Source: Porphyrobacter sp. (lineage in GTDB: Bacteria; Pseudomonadota; Alphaproteobacteria; Sphingomonadales; Sphingomonadaceae). Taken from it: 64,000 nucleotides of DNA. Location of the stretch: positions 27,463-91,462 of the forward strand of contig WGLN01000007.1 in NCBI GenBank assembly GCA_016125555.1, in the 5' to 3' direction. Shown piece by piece: positions 16,854-30,000 of this stretch (within the stretch, counting starts at the first letter, position 1; each line of letters starts with the position of its first letter). The notes below the pieces were generated by a model. It did no database searches, had not been told where the DNA came from, and saw only the letters and a program-made list of their open reading frames with translations. The position numbers were made by a program, and so were the translations under genes.

Positions 16854-19800
16854 GCGGGGGAGGGGAGGTCTACCCGCTGCAGGGCAACCAGCTGCTTGCC
16901 GCGGGGCCCGAGGACAATGTCTGGCTGTCCGCCTCGGCGGGAACCGGCAAGACCCAGGTCCTCTCCGCCCGCGTGCTCAGGCTGCTGCTGCGCGAGGAGG
17001 TGGCGCCCTCGCAGATCCTGTGCCTGACCTTCACTAAAGCGGGCGCGGCGGAGATGGCGAACCGCATCAACGCCGTGCTGGCGCGCTGGGTGCGCCTGCC
17101 TGCGGCAAGCCTTGCGAAAGAGCTCCGCGACCTCGGGGCGGACTACGATCCGGCGACGCAGGAACGCGCGCGCAGCCTGTTCGCCAGCGTCCTCGACTGC
17201 CCCGGCGGGGGCCTCCGGATCGATACGATCCACGCCTTCGCGCAGTTCCTGATCGGCAACTTTCCCGAGGAAGCGGGCCTCGCCCCCGGCGCCCGCGTGA
17301 TGGACGACCGCAGCCGCGAACTGCTCGCGCGCGAAGTGCTGACCGAGCTCGTCGAGGAGGCCGAGCGGTCTCACGACGTGGCGGTGCTGGACGGGCTCGA
17401 ACGCTTCACCATCCGCAAGGACCCGGGCGCGCTTCACAAGTGGCTGATGCGCGCCGCCGATGCGCAGGACCTGTGGGACGGGCCTTCTGGTTGGCAACCG
17501 CCGATGGCGGCGCGGGTCCGGCGCTTGCTGGATATTCCCGCCGATGCGCACGATGCCTGGGCCTGCGAGACGCTTCACCCGGACCTGTTCCCCGACGACC
17601 ACCTGCTCGCGATGATCCCCGCGCTCGAGGCCTGGGGCACCGCCACGGGCGACAAGTGCCTCGCCTTCCTGCGCGATTGGCTGCAAAGCGATCTCCCGGC
17701 GCGTGTTGCGGCGATGCAGGGCTTTCGCGGCACCCTGCTCAAGGCAGACGGGACGCCGAGCCTCATGCTCAAGAAGCCGCGCGAAACGGTGCCCGGGTTC
17801 AGCGAAGGGCAGGACCGGATCGCCGAGGCGCTCGCAATCGTCGAGGAACGCCGCGCGCTGCTCGAATGCGCCGAGATCGTCACCTCCGCGCTCGAAATCG
17901 GCCGTGCTTTCGCGCTGCGGTGGGGGGAGCGCAAGGCCCGCGAGGGGCTGCTCGATTTCGGCGACCTGATCCGCAAGGCCGCCGCGCTGCTTTCCAACCG
18001 CGAGGCATCGGACTGGATCCGCTACAAGCTTGATCGCCATTTCGACCACATCCTGATCGACGAGGCGCAGGACACCAACCGCAGCCAGTGGGACATCGTC
18101 GAGGCGCTGATCGACGACTTCTTCGCGGGCGAGGGCGCGCGCGGCGATCGCCTGCGCACGATCTTCACCGTCGGTGATTACAAGCAGGCGATTTTCGGCT
18201 TCCAGGGCACCAGCCCCGAGAACTTCGCCCGCGCCAAGGAGCGGGTGCACGCACGCATCCGCGCCGCGCAGGAGGGCATCCGCGCCAGCCGCGTCAATCG
18301 CCGCGAACCGGGCTGGCGCGATCTCGACCTCGGCAATTCCTTCCGCACCGCCAACGTGGTGCTCGGCTTCGTCAACCGCATGATTTCCGCGCTGGGCCAT
18401 GCCGCCTTCGGGCTCGACAAGCCGCCCGCCGAGCACAAGGGGACCGAGCGGGCGGGCCTTGTCGCGCTCTGGCCCCCCGTGGTGCCCGAGAGCGGCGCGG
18501 AGCAGGATGACGAGGCCGAGGCGGGCGAGGGTTCCGCGGCGCAGGACTGGCTGCCGCGGCACGAAACCATCCTCGCGGAGAAGATCGCCGACCAGGTGCA
18601 TCGCTGGATCAGCCATACGGAACCTTTCGTGCTGGAGAAGGGCGGGCGGCGCCACGCGCAGGCGGGCGACATCATGGTGCTGGTGCGCCAGCGCAAGGAG
18701 CTCGCCGCGCAGATCGTCGCCAAGCTGCACGCGCGCGGGGTGCCGGTGGCGGGCGTCGACCGGCTGCGTCTCGGCGCGCCGCTGGCGGTCAAGGATGTGC
18801 TCGCCGCGCTGCGCTTCGCCGCGCAGCCGCAGGACGATCTCAGTCTTGCCAACCTGCTCGCCTCACCGCTGCTCGGCTGGTCGCAGGAGGACATCCTCGC
18901 TCACGTTCCGCGCGACAAGGGCGTGCGCCTGTGGGATCACCTGCGCCGCAAGGACGCGCCGGGTTTCGTGGCAGAATCCGCCGAGCGGCTGCGCGACCTG
19001 CTGCGCCGCGCCGATTACCAGACGCCGCAGGCGCTCATCGCGTGGATCCTCACCGGGCCTTGGCAAGGCCGGGCGCGGCTGGTCGAGCGGCTCGGGTCGG
19101 AGGCCAATGATCCGCTCGACGAACTGCTCAACACCGCCTTCGCATACGAAGCGGAGCACTGGCCGAGCCTCGCCGGCTTTCTCGCGTGGTTCGATGCCGG
19201 CTCGGGCGAATTGAAGCGCGATGCCGACGGCGCCAGCGGACAGGTGCGGGTGATGACCGTGCACGGGTCGAAGGGCCTGCAGGCGCCGATCGTGATCCTC
19301 GCCGATGCCGCCGGCGCGCCGGGCGAGGCGGGCGACCTCGCGCTTGCCGACGATCCGCTCGGGCTGGGGGAGGCGGATGCGCGTGCGGTGCCGCTGCCGC
19401 CGCTCTCCAAGGAGGAGCGCAAGGGTCCGATCGCCGCGGCCGAGGAGGCGAAGAAGGCCGCCGTGCTGCAGGAGCACTGGCGGCTGCTCTATGTCGCGCT
19501 GACCCGCGCGGAGGAGGCGCTGTTCATCGGCGGATCGCTCAACAAGAACGAGGCGAAGAAGGGCGTTCCTCACGAAGACAGTTGGTACGCGCGGCTGCTC
19601 CCGCTGTTCGAGGGCGAGCCGCTCGCCGATCCGGTCTGGGAATGGCGCAAGGAATGGGGCCACCGCGCCGAACCGCTGGTGCCCGACGACAGCGCGGGCC
19701 GCGCGGCCGCCGCGCCGGAGCTGCCGCGATGGATGCTCACCCCGATCGGCCCCGAGCCGCGCCCGCCGCGCCCGCTCGCGCCCTCTGCCGCGGGCGAGGA

Positions 19801-20380
19801 GGCCGGAGCCGCGCCGCCGCTCCCGCCCGAGGTGGCGCGCGATGCCGCCCGGCGCGGCAGCCTCATCCACAAGCTGCTCGAACGCCTGCCCGAAGTGCCG
19901 CCCGAGACCCGCGCCGAGGTGGCGTGGCGCTGGCTCGAACGGCAGGCGGGCGATCTCGAGGCAACGGTGCGCGAGGAGATGCTGGCGGCGGCTCTCGGGG
20001 TCCTCGATCACCCCGATTTCGCCCCGATCTTTTCTGAGCAGGCGCTCGCCGAGGTGCCGCTTGCCGCGACCGTCGGCGGCGTGGTTGTGGCGGGCACCGC
20101 CGACCGCCTGCTGGTCGAGGAGCGCCGCATCACCGTGGTCGATTTCAAGACCACACGCCGCCCGCCTGCCGGTCTTTCCGACATCCCGCTCGCGACGCTG
20201 CGCCAGATGGCGGCCTATGTGGCGGCGCTCGAGGCGATCTACCCGGATCGCGAGGTCCGCGCCGGTGTGCTCTACACCCATGCCCCGGTGCTCTATCCCT
20301 TGGCGGGCGATGTGCTGGACCTGCACAAGCAGGCGTTGCAGGACGCGCAGCAATCCTTGCCGCTACCCGATATTGAGTGA
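16850..20380 (+). CDS. addA: AddA helicase-nuclease subunit
   Basis: UvrD-family helicase with C-terminal nuclease (1176 aa). Walker A SASAGTGKT has its Lys at residue 34; motif Ia LTFTKAGAAEMANRI, Walker B HILIDEAQDTNRSQW and motif VI region LLYVALTRAEEALFI are intact. The C-terminal RecB-type nuclease is recognised by RRGSLIHKLLERLP and VVDFKTTRR. Together with AddB it forms the end-resection enzyme. The ATG sits in the addB stop (ATGA). A thioredoxin gene follows after 71 bases. Confidence 0.95.
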   Translation: MSGGGEVYPLQGNQLLAAGPEDNVWLSASAGTGKTQVLSARVLRLLLREEVAPSQILCLTFTKAGAAEMANRINAVLARWVRLPAASLAKELRDLGADYDPATQERARSLFASVLDCPGGGLRIDTIHAFAQFLIGNFPEEAGLAPGARVMDDRSRELLAREVLTELVEEAERSHDVAVLDGLERFTIRKDPGALHKWLMRAADAQDLWDGPSGWQPPMAARVRRLLDIPADAHDAWACETLHPDLFPDDHLLAMIPALEAWGTATGDKCLAFLRDWLQSDLPARVAAMQGFRGTLLKADGTPSLMLKKPRETVPGFSEGQDRIAEALAIVEERRALLECAEIVTSALEIGRAFALRWGERKAREGLLDFGDLIRKAAALLSNREASDWIRYKLDRHFDHILIDEAQDTNRSQWDIVEALIDDFFAGEGARGDRLRTIFTVGDYKQAIFGFQGTSPENFARAKERVHARIRAAQEGIRASRVNRREPGWRDLDLGNSFRTANVVLGFVNRMISALGHAAFGLDKPPAEHKGTERAGLVALWPPVVPESGAEQDDEAEAGEGSAAQDWLPRHETILAEKIADQVHRWISHTEPFVLEKGGRRHAQAGDIMVLVRQRKELAAQIVAKLHARGVPVAGVDRLRLGAPLAVKDVLAALRFAAQPQDDLSLANLLASPLLGWSQEDILAHVPRDKGVRLWDHLRRKDAPGFVAESAERLRDLLRRADYQTPQALIAWILTGPWQGRARLVERLGSEANDPLDELLNTAFAYEAEHWPSLAGFLAWFDAGSGELKRDADGASGQVRVMTVHGSKGLQAPIVILADAAGAPGEAGDLALADDPLGLGEADARAVPLPPLSKEERKGPIAAAEEAKKAAVLQEHWRLLYVALTRAEEALFIGGSLNKNEAKKGVPHEDSWYARLLPLFEGEPLADPVWEWRKEWGHRAEPLVPDDSAGRAAAAPELPRWMLTPIGPEPRPPRPLAPSAAGEEAGAAPPLPPEVARDAARRGSLIHKLLERLPEVPPETRAEVAWRWLERQAGDLEATVREEMLAAALGVLDHPDFAPIFSEQALAEVPLAATVGGVVVAGTADRLLVEERRITVVDFKTTRRPPAGLSDIPLATLRQMAAYVAALEAIYPDREVRAGVLYTHAPVLYPLAGDVLDLHKQALQDAQQSLPLPDIE

Positions 20381-20451
20381 ACAGCGCCGCGCACTAGATT
20401 GCAATGCGAACCCCGCCGCCCCTATGCTGGCGGGCAAAAGGAGATTTGAAC

Positions 20452-20772
20452 ATGGCCACCGTCACCGTCACCGACAGCAGCTTCAAGAGCGACGTGCTCG
20501 ACAGCGACACCCCCGTGCTGGTCGATTTCTGGGCCGACTGGTGCGGCCCGTGCAAGATGATCGCCCCGGCGCTCGAGGAGATCAGCGAGGAACTCGCCGG
20601 CAAGATCAAGATCGCCAAGATCGACATCATGGAGAACACCGACATCGCCGCGCAAATGGGCGTGCAGTCGATCCCGCTGATGGTGCTGTTCAAGAACGGC
20701 GAAGCGGTCGCCCGCAAGGTCGGCGCGGCGCCCAAGAGCCAGCTCAAGGGCTGGATCGAGAGCGAACTGTAA
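20452..20772 (+). CDS. trxA: Thioredoxin
   Basis: Cytoplasmic dithiol reductant of 106 residues with the canonical WCGPCK site (Cys31/Cys34), buried Asp25 and the cis-Pro loop [15 protein letters not shown] is 8 bases before ATG 20452; the in-frame ATG 48 bases upstream lacks a ribosome site. Follows addA on the same strand. Confidence 0.97.
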   Translation: MATVTVTDSSFKSDVLDSDTPVLVDFWADWCGPCKMIAPALEEISEELAGKIKIAKIDIMENTDIAAQMGVQSIPLMVLFKNGEAVARKVGAAPKSQLKGWIESEL

Positions 20773-20775
20773 GCC

Positions 20776-21570
20776 TCAGCCCATCACCCGCGCCACGAAG
20801 GTGTCCCAGATTGCCGGGCTCGAGGCGCCGACGAGGCCCGGTTTGCCGTGCTCGTCGACCCGGTAGTCGCTCCCGTCGAGCCGCGCCGCCTTGCCGCCGG
20901 CCTCGTTGAGCCAAAGCACCCCCGCGGCGTGGTCCCAGGCGAAGGTGCGCTTGAAGCTCGATATGTCGTTCTCGCCCAGCGCGAGCCGCGGATATTGCTC
21001 GGCGGCGCAGCGCGGGATGTCGACCAGCGTGTAGTGCGGTGCGAGCTTGGCATCGACCATTGCCGATTGCTCCGGGGTGAGGAAGATGCGGCTGACGGCG
21101 GTGACCGGCGGCTCCTGACCCGTGGTGCGCGCGGCGATCCTCTCGCCGTTCACGAAAGCGCCTTGCCCCGCGCGGGCGTGGCAGAAGCGGTCCTTGACGG
21201 GATCGTAGATCCACCCCGCCACCGCCCGCCCGGCGTCGGCGAGCGCGACGATGATGCCGAAGGGCTCCTTGCCTTCCGCGAAGTTCGCGGTGCCGTCGAG
21301 CGGGTCGATGATCCAGCACTGTCCCGAGAGATGCGCGAGCACGCCCTCGTCCGCGTGGGCCGCTTCCTCGCCCACCACCGCGACACCCGGCGCGAGGCGG
21401 GTGAGGGCCTCGGCGAGGAAGGCCTCGACCTCGCGATCGACGATGGTGACGGGATCGTCCGCACCCTTCATCTCGACCTCGTGGCTCTCCAGCTGGCGGA
21501 AGCGCGGCAGCATCGAGCGCTGCGCGGCGAAGCGCATCAGATCGCGGATTTCGTCGTCGAGCGCGCTCAC
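20776..21570 (-). CDS. Inositol monophosphatase-family phosphatase
   Basis: Mg-dependent, Li-sensitive-type phosphatase fold (264 aa). Metal-site motifs are present: VGEE at residues 66-69, DPLDGTANF from Asp89, and the C-terminal WDHAAGVLWLNEAGGK. Substrates in this family include inositol phosphates, PAP and histidinol phosphate (HisN), and I cannot choose among them. GTG 21570 overlaps the argJ stop (GTGA), so it is translationally coupled to argJ. The 3' end is convergent with trxA, only 3 bases apart. Confidence 0.88.
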   Translation of the reverse strand: MSALDDEIRDLMRFAAQRSMLPRFRQLESHEVEMKGADDPVTIVDREVEAFLAEALTRLAPGVAVVGEEAAHADEGVLAHLSGQCWIIDPLDGTANFAEGKEPFGIIVALADAGRAVAGWIYDPVKDRFCHARAGQGAFVNGERIAARTTGQEPPVTAVSRIFLTPEQSAMVDAKLAPHYTLVDIPRCAAEQYPRLALGENDISSFKRTFAWDHAAGVLWLNEAGGKAARLDGSDYRVDEHGKPGLVGASSPAIWDTFVARVMG

Positions 21571-22793
21571 GAGCGGTAATCCGCGTTGATCGCGATGTAG
21601 CCGTGGGTGAGGTCGCAGGTCCAAACGGTGGCGCGACCTTCCCCGAGCCCGAGATCGACCGCGATGTCGATGTCCTCACCCTTGAGATGCGCGGCAACGG
21701 GGGCTTCGTCATAGCCTTCGACCGGCAGGCCGTTCTTCGCGGTCCAGATGCCGCCGAAGGCGATCGAAAGCGTGTCGCGGTCGGCGGGTTCCCCTGCCTT
21801 GCCGACCGCCATGACCACGCGGCCCCAATTGGCGTCCTCGCCGGCGATGGCGGTCTTGACCAGCGGGGAGTTGGCGATGGCGAGGCCGATGCGGCGTGCG
21901 CTGTCGTCGCTCGCCGCCCCGCTCACCCGGATGGTGACGAACTTGCGCGCCCCCTCGCCGTCGCGCACGACGAGGTGCGCAAGGTTGCGGCAGACGTCGG
22001 CGAGCGCCGCTGCGAAGGCGTCCGCGCCGGGGCTGTCCCATCCCTCGATCCGCGCATTGCCCGCCTTCCCGGTGGCGAAGACCATCACGGTGTCGCTGGT
22101 CGAGGTGTCGCCGTCGACCGTGATGCAGGAGAAGGTCTGCGCATTGGCGCGTTCGAGCGCCTCCTGCAGGAAGGCGGGCGCGACGGCGGCGTCAGTGAAG
22201 ATGTAGCCGAGCATCGTCGCCATGTCCGGGGCGATCATGCCCGAACCCTTGATGATCCCGGCGAGTTCGACGCGGGTCTCGCCCACCATCGCGCTCGCGC
22301 CCGCGCCTTTCGCGAAGGTGTCTGTGGTGCCGATCGCGTTCGCCGCTTCCTCCCAGCCGCAGGGCTCGGCTGCGAGCGCGGCGGCGATCCCGGCGCGGGC
22401 CTTGTCCTTGGGCAGCGGCACGCCGATGACGCCGGTGGAGGAGACGAACACCTGCTCCTGCGGGCAGCCGAGCGCCTCGGACACCTGCACCATGATCGCC
22501 TCGACCGCTTCGCGCCCGCGCCAGCCGGTGAAGGCGTTGGAATTGCCGGCGTTGACCACCAAAGCCCGCGCGCGGCCCTGCCTGACGTTGGCTCGGCCCA
22601 GCTCGACCTCGGAAGAGGCGCAGGCGCTCTTCGTGAACACGCCCGCCACGCTGGTCCCTTCCGCCAACTCGGCGAAGGTCAGGTCGCAGCGGTCCCACGT
22701 CTTGTAGTGCGCCCGCGCGACGCGCAGGCTCAGGCCCGCGATGGCGGGCAGGGCGGGGAAGGGGCGGGCGAGCGGCGAGGTGTCGATCTGCAT
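21567..22793 (-). CDS. argJ: Bifunctional ornithine acetyltransferase / N-acetylglutamate synthase
   Basis: Transfers acetyl from N-acetylornithine to glutamate in the cyclic arginine pathway. Its 408 residues include the autoproteolytic site KGSGMIAPDMATML, where Thr193 becomes the N-terminal nucleophile of the beta chain, and the conserved VVNAGNSNAFTG segment. The C-terminus ends THGYIAINADYRS as expected. First gene of a two-gene unit with the inositol-phosphatase-like gene. Confidence 0.96.
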   Translation of the reverse strand: MQIDTSPLARPFPALPAIAGLSLRVARAHYKTWDRCDLTFAELAEGTSVAGVFTKSACASSEVELGRANVRQGRARALVVNAGNSNAFTGWRGREAVEAIMVQVSEALGCPQEQVFVSSTGVIGVPLPKDKARAGIAAALAAEPCGWEEAANAIGTTDTFAKGAGASAMVGETRVELAGIIKGSGMIAPDMATMLGYIFTDAAVAPAFLQEALERANAQTFSCITVDGDTSTSDTVMVFATGKAGNARIEGWDSPGADAFAAALADVCRNLAHLVVRDGEGARKFVTIRVSGAASDDSARRIGLAIANSPLVKTAIAGEDANWGRVVMAVGKAGEPADRDTLSIAFGGIWTAKNGLPVEGYDEAPVAAHLKGEDIDIAVDLGLGEGRATVWTCDLTHGYIAINADYRS

Positions 22794-22881
22794 GGCCAGA
22801 CGCCTCTAGGCGGGGGAGGAAGCGCAGTAAATCGGCAAAGCTGGTGGACGAACGCGGCGCAAATGCCTATCTGCGAGCGTC

Positions 22882-23157
22882 ATGACCCGGCATTTCTTCG
22901 CCCTTCTGGCCCTGCTTACCGGCCTTGCTGCGATCGGCAGCCCGGCGCAGGCGTCGCTGGTCGAGGCGCTGGCGAGTGATTGCAGCATCGCCGCGGCCGC
23001 CGGGGACGAGGCTTCGGGCAGCGAGCATGCGCCCGCCCAGCCGGTTCCGGCGACCATCCGTGCAAGCCGCGCGGGCGAAGTGCCCGCCGCGCGCCCGGCG
23101 CATCCGGAGGCGCTGCGCCTGCCGGTGCTGATGGGAATCGAACGCGCCTACGAATAG
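22882..23157 (+). CDS. Small exported protein encoded immediately upstream of secA (91 aa)
   Basis: I do not recognise a family. A clear Sec signal peptide ([20 protein letters not shown] then PAQA) is followed by a short Ala/Pro-rich linker and a C-terminal stretch [17 protein letters not shown]. The position, same strand and 118 bases before secA, parallels SecM of gammaproteobacteria, whose stalling during translation controls secA. There is no canonical SecM or RAPP-type arrest motif; an RAGE is present at residues 63-66. No strong ribosome site is visible. A hairpin (23230-23248) lies between it and secA. Confidence 0.6.
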   Translation: MTRHFFALLALLTGLAAIGSPAQASLVEALASDCSIAAAAGDEASGSEHAPAQPVPATIRASRAGEVPAARPAHPEALRLPVLMGIERAYE

Positions 23158-23229
23158 GCACGCTCGCGCTTTCTCCCGATGCACTGCCGCGCCGCCCTCG
23201 GGCGTGCGCAACCCCACCGCACAGATTTT

Positions 23230-23248
23230 CGGCCCCGCTGGAGGGCCG
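23230..23248 (+). promoter_or_regulatory. Hairpin directly upstream of the secA ribosome site
   Basis: CGGCCC (23230-23235) pairs with GGGCCG (23243-23248) around a 7-base loop, about 10 bases before the AGAAGG of secA. It could modulate secA initiation; function unproven. Confidence 0.35.
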
Positions 23249-23275
23249 CACCCGTTCAGAAGGCTCGCCCGACCC

Positions 23276-26038
<2,763 letters not shown>

Positions 26039-26287
26039 TCGGGGGCGACGGCGGGGGCTGCCCACCGAGCAACCTCGCCCCGCTTCACGGGTCTTCGTAA
26101 ACCGATCGGGCTTTGTGATTGTCCGTCGTCGCATCGAACATGAACCGGCGGCTTCCGGGCACCAGTGGGGATGCTAGGAATACGGAAGAAGCGAAGCGGC
26201 GGGGCTGGCGCGCGCCCCTCGGCGGCCGGACGCAGTGCCGGCACTGCTGCGGCCGGGGGAAACCTCCCGTCCTGATCGTCAATTCCT
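26039..26287. other. Unassigned intergenic sequence after secA
   Basis: No gene supported. Several frames are open on both strands but lack ribosome sites and recognisable domains. The right edge leads into the promoter of the lasso-like precursor. Confidence 0.5.
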
Positions 26288-26316
26288 TTGCTTTCGGCTC
26301 GCGGAAGGCGTATTTT
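26288..26316 (+). promoter_or_regulatory. Candidate sigma70 promoter for the lasso-like precursor
   Basis: TTGCTT (26288-26293) and TATTTT (26311-26316) are separated by exactly 17 bases in otherwise GC-rich sequence. The start codon of the small peptide gene is 36 bases downstream. Confidence 0.45.
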
Positions 26317-26351
26317 GCGGCGGGCCGCCGATCCAAGGCAGACGATACCGC

Positions 26352-26501
26352 ATGGAAGACGCGAAAGCGGGGAGCGTGAAGCTCCCTTACGCGACGCCGA
26401 TGGTGATCCGCTATGGTTCCGTGCGCCAGCTGACCGGAGGCAGTTTCGGTCAAAACGGCGATGGGATGGGAACCAAGCGGGGGACCAACGGCCGCCGCTG
26501 A
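26352..26501 (+). CDS. Orphan lasso-peptide-like RiPP precursor (49 aa)
   Basis: The leader contains YATPMVIRYGSVRQLTG, matching the YxxPxLxxxGxxxxLT leader motif of lasso peptide precursors, which is recognised by the RRE/B1 protein. Thr at -2 would place cleavage before GSFGQNGDGMGTKRGTNGRR. That core has Gly1 and Asp8, the residues needed for an 8-membered macrolactam ring, followed by a 12-residue basic tail ending in RR. No lasso cyclase (asparagine synthetase-like), B2 protease or ABC transporter is within the window; the next gene is a TonB-dependent receptor 514 bases away. A -35/-10 pair lies upstream but the ribosome site is weak. Family call is from motif recognition, function inferred. 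Confidence 0.65.
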   Translation: MEDAKAGSVKLPYATPMVIRYGSVRQLTGGSFGQNGDGMGTKRGTNGRR

Positions 26502-27015
26502 CCGGTCCAAGGACCGTCGGAGCCCGAGGCTTTCTCAGCCGGTCCCGCCGGCTCTCCCGTCTGACACCTTGGCCCCTCGTGCGGCCGCGGAACCCCTTTT
26601 GCGACCGCTTCTGGACGGGGTCCCCCATGATTGTGAGGCGTCTCGAGATTGCCGCCCGCGCGTGCGCAACCACCGCGTTTTTGGGGCTGACGCGCCCGTC
26701 GCACCGCTCCTTTTCGGGCACCTGTCACTCGACGGATTTCCTGAGCGCTTGGTCGAGCATGGCCCGCGAATGGGTTGCGAATCTAACCTGAATTGATGTT
26801 CATGCACGCCCCTGTAGCTACCTGCTAGTGTGGCAAGTATTGCGTCATAAAAACATAGTAAAATCACTGTGTTGCATAATTGTGACTCGCAATAGCCGAA
26901 TATTCGCAGTCTAACCTTGCGCGTTGCCGAGATGTCGGCCTCCAGCCATGCTTATGGGGCTGGCCCTTTCTTCGGGTCACCCCCTAAACGAGTATTTCGG
27001 AGGCAACTCTCTCTC
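26502..27015. other. 514-base intergenic region before the TonB receptor
   Basis: No gene supported. The first 300 bases are GC-rich and show no lasso-enzyme remnants in any frame I could read. From about 26800 the sequence turns AT-rich, typical of a promoter region, and includes the perfect palindrome CGAATATTCG (26897-26906). A GGAGG ribosome site stands at about 26999-27003, 12 bases before the receptor ATG. Confidence 0.55.
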
Positions 27016-30000
27016 ATGAAACGTAATTTGATGAAGCTTCAGGATGTCCGCCTGATGGTCGGCACCGGTGTGCTGGCGATCGCCATGTCGCTGCCGTCGG
27101 TCGCCGCCGCCCAGGAAGCCCCGACCGCTCAGGACAACGCCGATGGCGACATCCTGCCCGGCGCCGCGCAGGACCCGGCGGAGAACGCGATCGTCGTCAC
27201 CGGCACGCGCATCCAGCGGCCCGAAGCCGCCGCCAACACCCCGATCGTTGCGGTGACCGCCGAGAACATCGTCCAGTCGGGCGTCACCAACGTCACCGAG
27301 CTGCTCACGCAGACCCCCGCGCTGTTCAACTCGGAAAACAACTTCGCCGCCGCGGGCTCGCAGGCGCGCACCGGCGCCGCGGGCGTCAACCTGCTCAACC
27401 TGCGCAACCTCGGCGCCAACCGCACGCTGGTGCTGGTCGACGGCCGCCGCCACGTCGCGGGCGTCTCGGGTGAGGCCGCGGTCGACATCAACACCATCCC
27501 CGTCGGTCTGATCGAGCGAATCGACGTGCTCACCGGCGGCGTCTCGTCGGTTTACGGCGCGGACGGCGTCTCGGGCGTGGTCAACTTCATCATGCGCCGC
27601 GACTTCGAAGGCGTCGACCTGCGCGCGCAGAGCGGGATTTCCGATTTCGGCGACGCCGAAACGCAGTTCCTCTCGGCCACCGTCGGCACCAACTTCGCCG
27701 ATGATCGCGGCAACATCGCGGTCTCCTACGAATACCGCAAGAACGACCGCGTCGCCTTCAGCGACCGTCCCTTCGGCCGCGACGATGCCGAGCGCCTCGT
27801 GCGCAACCCGGACGACATCCCCGACGATCCGAACGTCCCCGACCGGGTGTTCTTCCGCAATCTCGGCTATGCCGACAGCTCGCCCGGCGGCGCGCTGGTG
27901 CTCGACGGCAGCTACGCGCCGGTGTTCAACGGCAATGGCACGCCCTATGATCCGGGCATCTTCCTGCCGCAGTCGGGCTTCCTCTCGGTGGGCGGCGACA
28001 ACACCCCGATCGCCAGCTACCAGGGCGACCTCCAGGCCGCGACCGAGCACCACTCGTTCAACGCCTTCTTCAACTACCAGCTGACCCCGGCGATCCGCTT
28101 CTTCGCCGAAGGCAAGTACGTGAAGAGCGACAACTTCACCGTCGCCCAGCCCAGCTTCGACTTCTACACCTACATCTCGCAGGACAACCCGTTCATCCCG
28201 GACAATGTTCGCGCAGCGGGGCTGGACGAGTTCGGCGGGCTGCTGTTCAACCGCGACAACTTCGATTTCGGCACGCGCAACGAGAACTTCAAGCGTGACC
28301 TCTATCGCACCGTCGTGGGCTTCGACGGGGACCTTGCCGATCACGTCCGCTTCGAGGCGAGCTATGTCTATGGCCGCAACGACACGACCTACATCTCGAC
28401 CAACCAGCGTATCGAGGACCGCTATTTCGCGGCGCTCGACGTGGTCGACGTGGGCCAGTTCACCACCGGCACCCCCAACGGGGTCTACGACTGCCGCGTG
28501 AATGTCGATGGCGGCGCGATCGTCGATGCCGGCAACGGCAACTATGGCGAGGCCCCGCAGACCTTCCAGCCGGGCGAGTGCGTGCCGCTCAACATCTTCG
28601 GCGAAGGTGCGCCGAGCCAGGCCGCGCTCGACTTCATCCTCACCGATACCCGCAACAAGTACCTGATCCAGCAGCACGTCGCGAACGCCTATATCTCGGG
28701 CGATTTCGGCCGCTTCTTCGAGCTTCCGGGCGGTGCGGTGAACTTCGCGTTCGGCGGTGAATACCGCAAGGAAAAGAGCGATTTCCGCCCCGACGCGATC
28801 TCCACCCAGGTGACCGACTTCGATCCCGACACCGGCGTGCTCGCCGACCTCGCCCTGCTCGGGAACGAGACCGGCCAGTTCGACGTGTGGGAAGTCTTCG
28901 GCGAGCTCAACGTGCCGATCATCGCCGACCGGCCGTTCTTCGAGATGCTCGAGTTCACCGTCGCGGGCCGCTATTCGGACTACTCCACCGTGGGCAGCAC
29001 CGAGGCATGGTCGGTCAACGGCCAGTGGGCGCCGATCCGCGATGTCCGCTTCCGCGGCGGCTATTCGGAGGCGGTCCGCGCGCCGAACATAACCGAGCTG
29101 TTCGCCCCCCGCTCGGGCACCTTCGCGTTCCTCAGCGATCCGTGCAGCCCGATCAACATCAACCAGGGTTCGGAATTCCGTGCCGCGAACTGCGAGGCGC
29201 TGATCACCGGGCTGGGTGCCGATTTCGACACCTTTGACTTCGAAAGCGACATCGCCTCGAGCGCGAGCATCGAAGGGGTCTTCTCGGGCAACCGGAACCT
29301 GCGCGAGGAATCGGCCAAGACCTGGACCGCCGGCGTGATCGTGCAGCCGCGCTTCGTGCCCGGCCTCATCTTCACCGCCGACTGGTACGACATCAGCCTC
29401 AGCGATGCCGTGCGCACCCCGGGCCTGCAGGAGACGGCCGAGTTCTGCGTCGATTCGCCGACGCTCGACAACGTCTTCTGCAACTCGATCACGCGTGAAC
29501 AGGGCACCGCCTTCGTCACCAACTACCAGCTCGGGCCGCAGAACGTCGCCTTCATCGACACCGCGGGTCTCGACATGACGGTCAGCTACCGGTTCGAGCC
29601 GGGTGACGGGAAGCTGGGGACCTTCAACCTCAGCGGCACGGTCGGCTATCTCGACAAGTTCGAGTTCCTGCCGGCGAATGGCGGCACGGTCGACGTGCAG
29701 CGCGGCGAGATCGGATATCCCAAATGGAGCGGCGTGGCCGACCTCACCTGGGAGCTCGACAACGTCAGCGTCAACTACGGTGTACAGTACATCGGCGAAC
29801 AGCTGCGTTTCGAGAACGACGTGATCGCGGCCGAACCCGACATCGCGGCGCCCGAGTTCCTGAAGCTCGACGCCCGCTTCGTCCACGATCTGCGCGCCGA
29901 GTTCCGCACCGACAACGAGAAGGCGAGCTTCTTCGTCGGGGTGAACAACCTGACCAACGAGCAGCCTTCGCGCGGGCTTTCGAACGCTCCGGTGGGCTGG

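Noticed and set aside
26502..26800. Possible remnants of lasso cyclase or B2 protease after the precursor
   Set aside because: No frame shows the Cys-His-Asp region of B2 or asparagine-synthetase motifs.
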